Shown in pieces: positions 10,423 through 18,679 of a DNA stretch of 52,377 nt (the first letter of the stretch is position 1; each line of letters starts with the position of its first letter). Origin of the DNA: an uncultured Bacteroidales bacterium (GTDB taxonomy: Bacteria; Bacteroidota; Bacteroidia; Bacteroidales; F082); NCBI GenBank assembly GCA_905236635.1, contig CAJOCJ010000011.1, positions 1 to 52,377 of the forward strand, written 5' to 3'. Under the pieces are notes generated by a model. That model was not told the origin of the DNA, did not search any database, and saw only the letters and a list, made by a program, of their open reading frames with translations. The position numbers were made by a program, and so were the translations under genes.

Positions 10423-11109
10423 TTATTGTGCTGGTTCGTTCAAAACATCCATAAACTCAATACTCTTCGACTCGAGGAGGTTCACCACTTTGTCGATCTG
10501 CGCTACAAGGATATTGTAGAAGATAAAGGCGATGATACCCACGATGAGGCCGCCGACGGTGGTCACCATGGCCTCGTAGATACCCGTCGAGAGAAGCTCG
10601 ATGTCGATATTGTTACCTGCCATCGACATGTCGTAGAAGGCGCGTATCATACCTAGAACGGTACCTAAGAATCCCAGCATAGGACCCGCACCTGATATCA
10701 TGGCGAGGAGCGCCACTCCTTTCTCTAAGTTGCTAACTTCAAGATTACCAACGTTTTCCACAGCTGTCTGTATGTCGCTCAACGGCTTGCCTATACGCGA
10801 GATGCCTTTCTCAATCATTCGCGAAAGCGGAGTGGAGTTCTTCTGGCATAACACCTTGGCGTCGTTCAACTTGCCGTCCTTCATGTAGCTGCGGATAGTT
10901 TCCATAAACATGTCGTCTTTCTTCGAGGCGCGGTTAATGGTGACGAATCGCTCGATGAAGATATACAAAGCGATAACCGAAAAGATGGCTAAAATAAGCA
11001 TAATCCAGCCGCCTTGGACAGTCATGTCCCATAACGACATTCTAATCTCTGTTGCCTCTGTAACTTGCTCTGCTACAGGTACTTGTAATAAAAAACTTGT
11101 AAGATTCAT
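10423..11109 (-). CDS. exbB: ExbB/TolQ/MotA proton-channel protein
   Basis: The 228-residue protein has three membrane helices: about 30-52 (GGWIMLILAIFSVIALYIFIE), about 128-150 (with GAGPMLGFLGTVLGMIRAF, the family signature) and about 175-200 (GGLIVGIIAFIFYNIL). It forms the pentameric proton-conducting core with ExbD in the inner membrane. It is the first gene of the exbB-exbD-tonB-folC operon, with a -7 element at 11130-11137. Confidence 0.93.
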   Translation of the reverse strand: MNLTSFLLQVPVAEQVTEATEIRMSLWDMTVQGGWIMLILAIFSVIALYIFIERFVTINRASKKDDMFMETIRSYMKDGKLNDAKVLCQKNSTPLSRMIEKGISRIGKPLSDIQTAVENVGNLEVSNLEKGVALLAMISGAGPMLGFLGTVLGMIRAFYDMSMAGNNIDIELLSTGIYEAMVTTVGGLIVGIIAFIFYNILVAQIDKVVNLLESKSIEFMDVLNEPAQ

Positions 11110-11129
11110 ATTCTACTATTTGTCAATTA

Positions 11130-11137
11130 CAAAAATA
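11130..11137 (-). promoter_or_regulatory. -7 element of exbB operon
   Basis: On the minus strand this reads TATTTTTG, matching TAnnTTTG, 20 bp upstream of the exbB ATG. No well-spaced -33 element is evident; the upstream sequence is AT-rich and runs into the LytTR gene. Confidence 0.65.
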
Positions 11138-11158
11138 AACAATTAATTAACAAATATA

Positions 11159-12055
11159 TTATATTTCTGTGAATCTTTTTACAATTTTTTCGCGATAAGT
11201 GTTGGAAACTGGAACCGCTTCGAGTCCCGATTGGTTGAAGTCGATGTAATAGCCGTCTTCTTCGTTGCGTATTAGCTTGATATTGTTTGTGTTAACAATA
11301 TATGTGCGATGGCAGCGCATGAGAGGGGTGCCGGCGAAGGTGTCTTCGATGGTCTGAATCTTGTTTCTCAAGACGAAAGAGCTGATGCCACCTTTATTAT
11401 TATAGAACACATTGACGTAGTTGCCTTCCGCCTTGATATAATAGATATTCTCAAGTTTTACAGTGAATTTCAGCGCTCCTGTGTAGTCGTTGAAATTGAT
11501 GATATCCGGGTTGTCAGTCACCACCAGATTCCTGGTTGATGTTTTCTTGGAGTTGTTGTTTCCATCAGAATTTATAACGCTTTTCGCAATTCTAAGAACT
11601 CTCTGTGCGTCGATAATAGCGAAGCTGAGGTTAGTGACGATAAACGGAAATCCCAATGCTATGAATGTGATGAGGATACTCTTTCCAATGATTACTGCGT
11701 GTGTATATTCGTTTATATTCATGATCCTCAATGAGATATAAGCGTGGAAGAGTCCGATCAAGACAATCTCCAAGATATTCCAAAGGATAAATATCGGGTA
11801 GGTGAACCTGATGAGCCTTTTTGAGGTATAATACATCATCACCCTACTGAATATCAAGAAGATAGTGGAGAAGATGATGAAAAACGCCGTATAGATGAAC
11901 CTGTCTTGTTCTTCCAGCGAGAACCATGCTGTTGTGGTGTCAGATAAAGGTATATATATGGCCAAAAATGCGATGGCGAAGAGCACTGAAATGGTCACTT
12001 GGACTACCAAGTTGTTCTTCTCTATCAGATAATGCGGCAGCTTTTTCATTGTCAT
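11159..12055 (-). CDS. Membrane-anchored LytTR-family transcription regulator
   Basis: About 298 residues from ATG 12055 (ATG 12049 is equally possible). A longer reading from a TTG at 12085 is rejected because it overlaps the -7 element. Four membrane helices occupy about residues 15-150 (for example VTISVLFAIAFLAIYIPL, and the segment around FIIFSTIFLIFSRVMMYY). A short linker leads to a LytTR DNA-binding domain (about 200-298) with IYYIKAEGNYVNVF, MRCHRTYIVN and VPVSNTYREKIVKRF. There is no receiver domain, so the input is probably sensed in or through the membrane. It is transcribed away from the fabH operon, and seven phased repeats lie between them, suggesting it controls both itself and that operon. 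Confidence 0.88.
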   Translation of the reverse strand: MTMKKLPHYLIEKNNLVVQVTISVLFAIAFLAIYIPLSDTTTAWFSLEEQDRFIYTAFFIIFSTIFLIFSRVMMYYTSKRLIRFTYPIFILWNILEIVLIGLFHAYISLRIMNINEYTHAVIIGKSILITFIALGFPFIVTNLSFAIIDAQRVLRIAKSVINSDGNNNSKKTSTRNLVVTDNPDIINFNDYTGALKFTVKLENIYYIKAEGNYVNVFYNNKGGISSFVLRNKIQTIEDTFAGTPLMRCHRTYIVNTNNIKLIRNEEDGYYIDFNQSGLEAVPVSNTYREKIVKRFTEI

Positions 12056-12074
12056 AAGCGTAATTTTTACGATG

Positions 12075-12082
12075 CAAAGGTA
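12075..12082 (-). promoter_or_regulatory. -7 element of the LytTR regulator gene
   Basis: Minus-strand TACCTTTG matches TAnnTTTG; a TTGG lies 18 bp upstream (about 12101-12104). The first TTCGTCACAA copy (12108-12117) abuts this -33 region, a suitable place for autoregulation. It overlaps the TTG of the longer reading of the gene and so argues for ATG 12055 or 12049. Confidence 0.75.
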
Positions 12083-12107
12083 CAAATAATATTAATACGC
12101 CCAACAT

Positions 12108-12240
12108 TTCGTCACAAATAAATTTATTTCGTCACAAAATTTTTAAAATTCGTCACAATTTTATAAAATTTCGTCACAAAATGGCTTATTTCGTCACAAA
12201 AAACCAAAATTCGTCACAAAAAGCCCTGATTTCGTCACAA
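12108..12240. promoter_or_regulatory. Seven phased TTCGTCACAA direct repeats (candidate LytTR operator array)
   Basis: Exact 10-bp copies start at 12108, 12128, 12149, 12170, 12190, 12210 and 12231, with steps of 20, 21, 21, 20, 20 and 21 bp. Only the 10-mer is conserved; the 10-11 bp between copies are AT-rich and variable. Two-helical-turn spacing puts all copies on one DNA face. LytTR proteins are known to bind 9-bp direct repeats spaced about two turns apart. The array fills the gap between the divergent LytTR gene and fabH, and its last copy ends 26 bp before the fabH -7 element. Confidence 0.85.
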
Positions 12241-12266
12241 AAATTCACCAAGTGGTTTTTCGGGGG

Positions 12267-12274
12267 TACTTTTG
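12267..12274 (+). promoter_or_regulatory. -7 element of the fabH operon
   Basis: TACTTTTG matches TAnnTTTG. At the expected -33 position (about 12241-12246) there is AAATTC and no TTTG. The last operator copy sits just upstream (centre near -45), as at an activator-dependent promoter. The predicted leader is about 50 nt. Confidence 0.7.
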
Positions 12275-12328
12275 CGATGTTTTGAAAGAGTAGAAAAATA
12301 GATTAAATAACTTAATTTCTTTATTGTA

Positions 12329-13276
12329 ATGAAAATTTCAGGAATAGGTAGTTCGCTTCCAAAGAAAGTGGTCACCAACGCTATGTTGGCTGAGATTCTT
12401 GACACATCCGATGAATGGATTACCACGCGTACCGGTATCAAGGAACGCCGTGTTCTCTCGTCGGAATACGTGCTCGACCTTGCCGTCGACGCTGCCAAGA
12501 AAGCTCTTGAAGATGCTAACCTTGACGCCAAAGACCTTGACTTCGTCATCTGCGCCAACGTGGTGAATGAGTATGTGACACCGGCTCTGAGCTGTATCGT
12601 GAAAGAGAAGATCGGGGCTAAATGTCCATGTGTCGACCTCAATGGAGCTTGCGTGGGATTCATCTATGCCTGCGACATCGCGGAAGCATATTATAAAATA
12701 GGTAGAGTGAAGAACGTCCTCGTGGTATGTGCTGAGGCTCCAGCCCACATGCTGGGATGGCGTGACCGCACATGCGCTGTGTTGTTTGGAGCAGGAGCAG
12801 GGGCAGCGGTGCTTACACCAGGCGACAATATCCTTGCCACACGTCTCACCAGCTCCGACGGATGGGATCGTCTCTATGAGATGCATAATCTCCAGTGGTG
12901 CCCTTACGATCTTAAAGGCCCAACCAACCTCCCTCTCGTGATGCACGGACAGGATGTGTTCAAGTTCGCCACCTCGACATGCGTCAATGACCTCAAGGTG
13001 GTGCTTAAAGAAGCTAATGTCAGCGCTGACGACATCGACACATATTTCATCCATCAGGCTAACTTAAGAATTATAAAATACATTGAACAGATGCTTAACC
13101 AGCCGACAGAGAAGTTCCCGACCAACATCGAGAAATACGGCAACACCTCGTCGGCGAGCCTCCCGATCCTTCTTGACGAAGTTAAACATTCGGGCGGTCT
13201 CAAGGAAGGCGACCTCATCGCTTTCAGCGCTTTCGGCGCAGGCCTCGTATCTGGCGCAATGATTATGAAATGGTAA
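12329..13276 (+). CDS. fabH: 3-oxoacyl-ACP synthase III (KAS III)
   Basis: This 315-residue thiolase-fold enzyme condenses an acyl-CoA primer with malonyl-ACP to start fatty-acid synthesis. All three catalytic residues are visible: Cys108 in NGACVGF, His242 in FIHQANLR and Asn272 in KYGNTSSAS. The N-terminal GIGSSLPKKVVTN and DEWITTRTGIKERR are typical. It is the first gene of an eight-gene operon; fabF starts 11 bp after its stop. The primer (acetyl, branched or longer) cannot be deduced. A housekeeping FabH elsewhere in the genome is possible, which would make this a specialised paralogue. Confidence 0.93.
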   Translation: MKISGIGSSLPKKVVTNAMLAEILDTSDEWITTRTGIKERRVLSSEYVLDLAVDAAKKALEDANLDAKDLDFVICANVVNEYVTPALSCIVKEKIGAKCPCVDLNGACVGFIYACDIAEAYYKIGRVKNVLVVCAEAPAHMLGWRDRTCAVLFGAGAGAAVLTPGDNILATRLTSSDGWDRLYEMHNLQWCPYDLKGPTNLPLVMHGQDVFKFATSTCVNDLKVVLKEANVSADDIDTYFIHQANLRIIKYIEQMLNQPTEKFPTNIEKYGNTSSASLPILLDEVKHSGGLKEGDLIAFSAFGAGLVSGAMIMKW

Positions 13277-13287
13277 ATTTGAAAATT

Positions 13288-14529
13288 ATGGAAATGAATA
13301 AAAGAAGAGTTGTAATTACCGGCATGGGCGTCGTTTCTCCTGTCGGAAACGATATCGAGACATTCCTCGACAGCATCATGAATGGCAAATGCGGCATCAA
13401 TATGATAACCAAGTTCAACACCGACGACCTCCCTGTTAAGGTGGCGGCAGAGGTGAAGGACTTCGACCCTAACAAAGATGGTTTAGAGACAGCATTTGTA
13501 CGTCGTAACGACCTCTTCGCGGTCTATGCCATGGCGGCGGCATGCCAGGCCATGAAAGGCAACGAAGAAGGCTGGGACTCTGACCGTCTGGGCGTGTACA
13601 TCGGCTCAGGCATTGGCGGTTTCGACACCATGATGCGTGAGATGCATAAGCTCGAGTTTGAGGGTCCACGCTGGGTCTCTCCGTTGATGATCCCTACCAT
13701 GATCGCCAATATGGCGGCAGGTAACGTGGCCATCCGTTTCAACGCCCACGGCGTGTGCTTGCCAGTAGTGACGGCTTGTGCCACAAGCACGCACGCCATA
13801 GGCGAGGCTTATCGTGCTATTAAGGATGGCTATGCCGACGGCATCATCGCAGGCGGTACTGAAGCCCCCATAAATAGATTGTCTATCGCTGGCTTTGCTA
13901 ACTGCAAGGCCTTGACAAAGTCCGAAGATCCAAGCGCGGCTTCGCTTCCTTTCGACGCTCGCCGCGCAGGCTTCGTCATCGCTGAAGGCGCTGGCATAGT
14001 GCTGATGGAAGAGTATGAGCATGCCAAGAGACGTGGAGCTACCATCTACGCTGAGGTCTGCGGCTACGGTAACACCTGCGACGGTCACCACGTCACGGCA
14101 CCGCATCCGGAAGGTACGTACGCTGCCAAAGCTATCAAGATGGCTCTGGAAGAAGCAGGTTACAACGGCAAAGACCTTCTGTACATCAACGCTCACGGCA
14201 CAGGCACAGCGCTCAACGACTCGTCGGAGACTCAGGCTATCAAGAAGGCGATGGGCGAGGACGAAGCACACAGAGCCTTGATAAGCTCTACAAAGTCGAT
14301 GACGGGACACCTCCTCGGCGCTGCAGGAGCCATCGAGATCATCGCCTCAGTGCTGGCATTGCAGAAGGGCATGGTGCCTCCGACAATCAACCTCAACGAG
14401 GCTGACCCTGTCTGCGACCTCAACTACACCCCGAACAAAGCCGTCAAGGCTGACTTGACAATAGCCATTTCACAGTCGCTTGGCTTCGGCGGTCATAACG
14501 GAGTTGTGGCCCTTAGACCTATTAAGTAA
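13288..14529 (+). CDS. fabF: 3-oxoacyl-ACP synthase II (KAS II)
   Basis: Start chosen at ATG 13288 or 13294; an ATG at 13270 lies inside the fabH end and is unlikely. Counted from 13294 the Cys-His-His triad is Cys162 (TACATSTHAIG), His301 (NAHGTGTALND) and His339 (SMTGHLLGAAG), nearly the E. coli FabF numbering. It extends acyl-ACP by two carbons with malonyl-ACP. Codon use and spacing match its neighbours. With fabH, fabZ and fabG it gives a full elongation module in one operon. Confidence 0.94.
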   Translation: MEMNKRRVVITGMGVVSPVGNDIETFLDSIMNGKCGINMITKFNTDDLPVKVAAEVKDFDPNKDGLETAFVRRNDLFAVYAMAAACQAMKGNEEGWDSDRLGVYIGSGIGGFDTMMREMHKLEFEGPRWVSPLMIPTMIANMAAGNVAIRFNAHGVCLPVVTACATSTHAIGEAYRAIKDGYADGIIAGGTEAPINRLSIAGFANCKALTKSEDPSAASLPFDARRAGFVIAEGAGIVLMEEYEHAKRRGATIYAEVCGYGNTCDGHHVTAPHPEGTYAAKAIKMALEEAGYNGKDLLYINAHGTGTALNDSSETQAIKKAMGEDEAHRALISSTKSMTGHLLGAAGAIEIIASVLALQKGMVPPTINLNEADPVCDLNYTPNKAVKADLTIAISQSLGFGGHNGVVALRPIK

Positions 14530-14550
14530 ATCATTGAAAATCATATAGCT

Positions 14551-14976
14551 ATGACAAAAGAAGAATTAAAAAACTACTTACCTCATCGCGAGCCTATGTT
14601 GCTCATCGACGAGATTGACATCGACGATCAGCATGTCGCACATTCGAAATATCACGTCAAGGGCGATGAGTTCTTCCTCCAGGGACATTTCCCGGGCAAC
14701 CCAGTGGTGCCGGGCGTCATCCTCTGCGAGATTATGGCCCAGAGCTGCGCTCTCCTGATGAAGGACGACCTTCCGGGCAAGCTCACATTCTACACAGGCA
14801 TCAACAACGTGCGTTTCAAGAACCAGGTCCTCCCGGGTGACACCGTCGAAGTGGACGCTGTCTTGACAGCACACCGCGCCAACATATATTTCTGCGATGC
14901 TAAGCTCAGCGTAGCTGGAAAACAGTGTGTCAGCGGAAGCCTGTCGTTCGCTCTCGTTCCAAGAACAGAAAAATAA
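14551..14976 (+). CDS. fabZ: 3-hydroxyacyl-ACP dehydratase, stand-alone FabZ type
   Basis: The 141-residue hotdog-fold enzyme removes water from 3-hydroxyacyl-ACP to give trans-2-enoyl-ACP. The catalytic pair is His46 (LQGHFPGNPVVPG) and Glu60 (ILCEIMAQ), with the N-terminal LPHREPMLLIDEI. Bacteroidota typically carry FabZ fused to LpxC; this is a separate, unfused copy, consistent with a dedicated pathway. It lies 21 bp after fabF and 9 bp before etfB. Confidence 0.92.
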   Translation: MTKEELKNYLPHREPMLLIDEIDIDDQHVAHSKYHVKGDEFFLQGHFPGNPVVPGVILCEIMAQSCALLMKDDLPGKLTFYTGINNVRFKNQVLPGDTVEVDAVLTAHRANIYFCDAKLSVAGKQCVSGSLSFALVPRTEK

Positions 14977-14985
14977 TTTTATATA

Positions 14986-15807
14986 ATGAAGAAAGAATTT
15001 CAAATTGTTGTGTTGGCAAAACAGGTGCCTGATACCAAGAACGTTGGTAAGGACGCTATGAATGCCGACGGCACCATCAACCGCGCCGCTCTTCCTGCCA
15101 TCTTCAACCCTGATGACATGAAAGCTCTTGAGATGGCTCTTGAGTGCCGTGATAGAATCAAAACAGAAAACAACATCGACGTCAAAGTGACCGTCATCAC
15201 CATGGGACCTCCGCGCGCTAACGAGATCATTCGCGAGGCATTATACCGTGGCGCCGACAACGGCTTCGTGGTCAGTGACAAGCGTTTCGCAGCATCAGAT
15301 ACTCTTGCTACATCATACGCTTTGTCGATGGCTATCAAGAAGTTAGGTCATTATGACATCGTCTTCACAGGCCGCCAGGCTATCGACGGTGACACCGCAC
15401 AGGTGGGACCGCAGACAGCAGAGAAACTGGAAGTGCCACAGATCACCTACGCTGACGAGCTCATCGCAGTGACACCCGAGACCATCCGTCTCAAGAGAGT
15501 GCTCCAGCATGGCATCGAGATTGTCGAGACCAAACTCCCGGCACTCGTGACAGTACACGGCAACGCCAAAGAATGCCGCTCACGCCACGCTCATCTCGTG
15601 ATAAAGAGAAAAAACACTGAAATCCCAATGTGGACAGCCGATGACATCAACCCTGATTTCGAAAGACTGGGCGGTAAAGGCTCTCCTACAAAGGTGAAAA
15701 ACATCGAGAACGTTGTTCTCACAAAGAAAGAATCCATTACAATCAACAGCGATGACGAGGGTATCAGAGGATTGATCGAAGACCTCACAGCGTCGCACAT
15801 TTTCTAA
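14986..15807 (+). CDS. etfB: Electron transfer flavoprotein, beta subunit
   Basis: The 273-residue protein starts with the family pattern VVLAKQVPDTKNVG, and has NPDDMKALEMALE, ITMGPPRANEIIREALYRGADNGF and the QAIDGDTAQVGPQTAEKL segment near residue 130. ETF beta pairs with alpha to carry electrons between acyl-CoA dehydrogenases and other carriers. It is separated from its alpha partner only by an ACP gene. Whether this Etf is bifurcating (NADH/ferredoxin) or conventional cannot be settled by eye. The length exceeds simple ETF-beta (about 250) and fits the Fix/bifurcating-size group. Confidence 0.92.
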   Translation: MKKEFQIVVLAKQVPDTKNVGKDAMNADGTINRAALPAIFNPDDMKALEMALECRDRIKTENNIDVKVTVITMGPPRANEIIREALYRGADNGFVVSDKRFAASDTLATSYALSMAIKKLGHYDIVFTGRQAIDGDTAQVGPQTAEKLEVPQITYADELIAVTPETIRLKRVLQHGIEIVETKLPALVTVHGNAKECRSRHAHLVIKRKNTEIPMWTADDINPDFERLGGKGSPTKVKNIENVVLTKKESITINSDDEGIRGLIEDLTASHIF

Positions 15808-15867
15808 GATTAAAAAGATTTAAAAATTAAAATTATTTAAGATTAAAAATTTAAAAAAATTATAGCT
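15808..15867. other. 60-nt AT-rich spacer inside the operon, before acpP
   Basis: It contains loosely repeated GATTAAAAA/GATTTAAAA words and no clear TAnnTTTG or hairpin. It is the longest gap in an otherwise tightly packed operon and may set separate translation of the ACP, which is usually needed in excess. I see no defined element. Confidence 0.4.
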
Positions 15868-16104
15868 ATGACAACAAAAGAAAAAATCACCGAAATCATC
15901 GTTAACAAACTGAATTGCGATCCTGCTACAGTCACAGAAGACGCTGGCTTTGTCACCACATTAGGTGCTGACTCACTCGACATCGTTGAACTTATCATGG
16001 ACATCGAGCGCGAGTTCGAAATCACCATCCCGGATAACATGACCGAGAAGATCGTCACAGTGGGTGACGCCATCAAAGTTGTTGAAGAAATCAAAGGAAA
16101 ATAA
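15868..16104 (+). CDS. acpP: Acyl carrier protein dedicated to the operon
   Basis: The 78-residue acidic four-helix protein carries the phosphopantetheine attachment motif GADSLDIVEL with Ser36. Intermediates of the surrounding Fab enzymes would be tethered here. The stop overlaps the etfA start (TAATG). Its position between etfB and etfA is unusual and suggests that the flavoprotein pathway acts on ACP-bound intermediates. It differs in context from a housekeeping acpP, which usually sits next to fabF alone. Confidence 0.93.
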   Translation: MTTKEKITEIIVNKLNCDPATVTEDAGFVTTLGADSLDIVELIMDIEREFEITIPDNMTEKIVTVGDAIKVVEEIKGK

Positions 16105-17099
16105 TGAATAACATTATTGTTTATTGTGAAGTAAAAGACGACGGCAAGATCGCCGATGTGAGTCTGGAGCTCTGCTCTAAGGCCCGTCATCTGGCTGACC
16201 GACTCAACGTCAACGTTGATGTTGCTGTCATTGGTAACAACCTCAAAGGCCTTGAGGATGAGCTGTTTACGCACGGCGTGAACACCGTTTTCTGCCTTGA
16301 GGACAAGCGTCTGTCGTTTTACCAGACGTTGCCACATTTCAGTGTGATGACCAAGCTCATCGAACGCGAGAAGCCGTATTCGGTGCTCTTCGGAGCTACC
16401 CCTGTCGGCCGTGACCTCGGTCCGAGAGTGGCGTCATATCTCCGCTGCGGCCTCACCGCCGACTGCACAGCCCTCGACATCGACGAGAACGGCAATCTGA
16501 TGCAGATACGTCCGGCTTTTGGCGGTAACATCATCGCCACCATCATCTGTCCGGATGTGCGTCCGCAGATGGCAACAGTGCGTGAAGGCGTCATGAAACA
16601 GGAGGTGTTTGAGAAACAGAAGAACACTGCCGTCGTGAAACTCAACGCATCAGAGTTTTTGAATGAAGCCGACTTCGTGGTGAAGATCATCGAGCGTAAG
16701 CTGGAAGAGAAGAAAATCGATATCAAAGGCGCTCCAATCATCGTGTCGGGTGGTTACGGCATGGGCTGCAAAGAGAACTTCAAACTCTTGCATGAGCTCG
16801 CAGACCTCCTCGGTGGAGAAGTGGGAGCCACACGTGCCGCCGTCGACGCCGGTTTCGCTGAGCCGGAACGCCAGGTGGGTCAGACAGGTGTCACAGTGCG
16901 TCCGAAAGTGTATATCGCTTGCGGTATCTCAGGCGCAGTGCAGCACCGCTCGGGCATGGAACAGTCAGCGTTGATAATCTCTATCAACACCGACCCGCAC
17001 GCTCCAATCAACTCTATCGCCGACTATGTCATCACCGGTGACGCAGCCGATGTTGTGTCGAAGATGATAAAATATTGTAAATCAAATAGTAAGAAATAA
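16104..17099 (+). CDS. etfA: Electron transfer flavoprotein, alpha subunit
   Basis: The 331-residue protein has the ETF alpha C-terminal FAD domain: VSGGYGMGCKENFKLLHELADLLGGEVGATRAAVDAG, then QVGQTGVTVRPKVYIACGISGAVQH, with NTDPHAPINSIADYVITGD near the end. It forms a heterodimer with EtfB and docks to the dehydrogenase encoded next. It is translationally coupled both ways, through TAATG with acpP and TAATG with the dehydrogenase gene. Confidence 0.94.
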   Translation: MNNIIVYCEVKDDGKIADVSLELCSKARHLADRLNVNVDVAVIGNNLKGLEDELFTHGVNTVFCLEDKRLSFYQTLPHFSVMTKLIEREKPYSVLFGATPVGRDLGPRVASYLRCGLTADCTALDIDENGNLMQIRPAFGGNIIATIICPDVRPQMATVREGVMKQEVFEKQKNTAVVKLNASEFLNEADFVVKIIERKLEEKKIDIKGAPIIVSGGYGMGCKENFKLLHELADLLGGEVGATRAAVDAGFAEPERQVGQTGVTVRPKVYIACGISGAVQHRSGMEQSALIISINTDPHAPINSIADYVITGDAADVVSKMIKYCKSNSKK

Positions 17100-18679
17100 T
17101 GAACTTTTATCAAGATAACAAAAGCCTCGCTTTCTATCTGAACCATCCTAAGATGGCTGAGATCGTCCGCATGAAGGAAAACGACTTCGTGGATGCTGAG
17201 AACGACGAACTGGCACCGAAGAGCGTGGAAGACGCCATCGACAACTACGACAAGGTGTTGGACATCGTTGGTGAGCTCTGCGGTGACGTGTTGGACCCGA
17301 ATGCTGAGGCAGTCGATATTGAAGGCCCGAAAATCGTTGACAACGCTATCGTTTACGCCAAGGGAACACAGCAGAATCACGAGGCTATGCGCGACGCCGG
17401 TCTCTATGGCATGGCACTCCCGCGCAAATACAACGGACTTAACTTCTCCTACGTGCCTTACGTGATGGCAGCAGAGATGGTGTCACGTGCTGACGCAGGC
17501 TTCGCTAACATCTGGGGCTTGCAGGACTGTGCCGAGACCATCCTCAAATTCGCTGACGATGCTATCAAAGACGAGTACTTGCCACGAATCTACAAAGGCG
17601 ACACATGCTCGATGGACCTCACAGAGCCTGACGCAGGTTCGGATTTGCAGTCAGTGCAACTGAAAGCTACCTTCGACGAGAAAGCTAACTGCTGGAGACT
17701 TAACGGCGTGAAACGTTTCATCACCAATGGTGACGCTGACATCAAGCTGGTGCTTGCACGTTCGGAAGAGGGTAGCACCGACGGTCGTGGCCTCTCACTG
17801 TTTGTTTACGACAGAAAAGAGAAAGCCGTGACAGTGCGTCGTATTGAGAATAAGATGGGTATCCACGGCTCACCGACAGCGGAGCTGGTGTTCAACAACG
17901 CCCCTGCAAAACTCGTCGGCGACCGTAAGATGGGACTTATCAAATACGTCATGTCGTTGATGAACGGCGCACGTCTGGGCGTTGGCGCACAGTCGGTGGG
18001 ACTCGCCGAGGCAGCAGTGCGCGACGCTGAGGAATATGCCGATCAACGTGAACAGTTTGGCAAGAAAATCAAAGAGTTTGTGGCAGTACAGGACATCCTT
18101 GACCTTATGCGTGCCAAGACCGACGCAGCACGCTCGTTGCTTTATGAGACAGCACGTTACGTCGAGACGAACAAGAAGATTGCCGATATGCTGACACCTG
18201 TTTTGAAGATGTTTGCCAGCGAATGGGCTAACCAGATCGCTTATGACGACATCCAGATCCATGGCGGCTCAGGTTTCATGAAGGAATACAAATGCGAGCG
18301 CCTCTATCGTGACGCACGTATCCTGACCATCTATGAAGGCACCTCACAGCTCCAGGTCGTGGCAGCAGCTCGTTTCTTGGGAAATGGAGCATATCTGAAA
18401 TATATCGCCGAGTTGGATAACTTCGAATTTTCTGAGGATTTACTGCCATTACGCGACAAGCTTCGTGGCATGACAGAAAAATATAAAGAAATTTTTGAGC
18501 TCTCGGGCAATAAAGAGACCCACCATAGACGTTTAGTAGAAGCGGTGGGTTATATCATCATGGGTTATCTCATGCTGCAGGACACCGCCCGCTGCGCTGA
18601 TTTCAGAAAATCATGCGAAGACATTATCAAATTAGGTAAAGGAGAAATTGCTAAAACTTACGAATATGTTAAAGAATAG
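17099..18679 (+). CDS. Acyl-CoA dehydrogenase family flavoenzyme (candidate enoyl reductase)
   Basis: The 526-residue FAD enzyme has the acyl-CoA dehydrogenase fold: N-terminal helical domain, TEPDAGSDLQSV (about 175-186), RFITNGD, GIHGSPTAELVFNN, and the helical C-domain with DIQIHGGSGFMKEY and IYEGTSQLQ. Glu413 in IYEG is at the catalytic base position of short/medium-chain dehydrogenases. A C-terminal extension of about 100 residues makes it longer than butyryl-CoA dehydrogenase (about 380). Co-encoded Etf subunits give it an electron partner. Inference: since the operon lacks a FabI/FabK/FabV gene, this enzyme may reduce enoyl-ACP or enoyl-CoA, the reverse of beta-oxidation. Introducing a double bond into an acyl-ACP is the alternative. 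Confidence 0.9.
   Translation: MNFYQDNKSLAFYLNHPKMAEIVRMKENDFVDAENDELAPKSVEDAIDNYDKVLDIVGELCGDVLDPNAEAVDIEGPKIVDNAIVYAKGTQQNHEAMRDAGLYGMALPRKYNGLNFSYVPYVMAAEMVSRADAGFANIWGLQDCAETILKFADDAIKDEYLPRIYKGDTCSMDLTEPDAGSDLQSVQLKATFDEKANCWRLNGVKRFITNGDADIKLVLARSEEGSTDGRGLSLFVYDRKEKAVTVRRIENKMGIHGSPTAELVFNNAPAKLVGDRKMGLIKYVMSLMNGARLGVGAQSVGLAEAAVRDAEEYADQREQFGKKIKEFVAVQDILDLMRAKTDAARSLLYETARYVETNKKIADMLTPVLKMFASEWANQIAYDDIQIHGGSGFMKEYKCERLYRDARILTIYEGTSQLQVVAAARFLGNGAYLKYIAELDNFEFSEDLLPLRDKLRGMTEKYKEIFELSGNKETHHRRLVEAVGYIIMGYLMLQDTARCADFRKSCEDIIKLGKGEIAKTYEYVKE

Noticed and set aside
12056..12085. TTG start 30 bp upstream for the LytTR regulator
   Set aside because: It lies within the -7 element, so it would not be transcribed.
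12108..12240. Regular repeats that could be taken for a CRISPR array
   Set aside because: Units are 10 bp with 10-11 bp between; CRISPR repeats and spacers are each over 20 bp, and no cas genes are near.
12338..13054. A 238-codon minus-strand frame inside fabH
   Set aside because: Antisense shadow of a gene with an intact catalytic triad; the deduced protein is Cys/His-rich without any domain.
15808..15867. Internal promoter before acpP
   Set aside because: AT-rich but no TAnnTTTG could be found.
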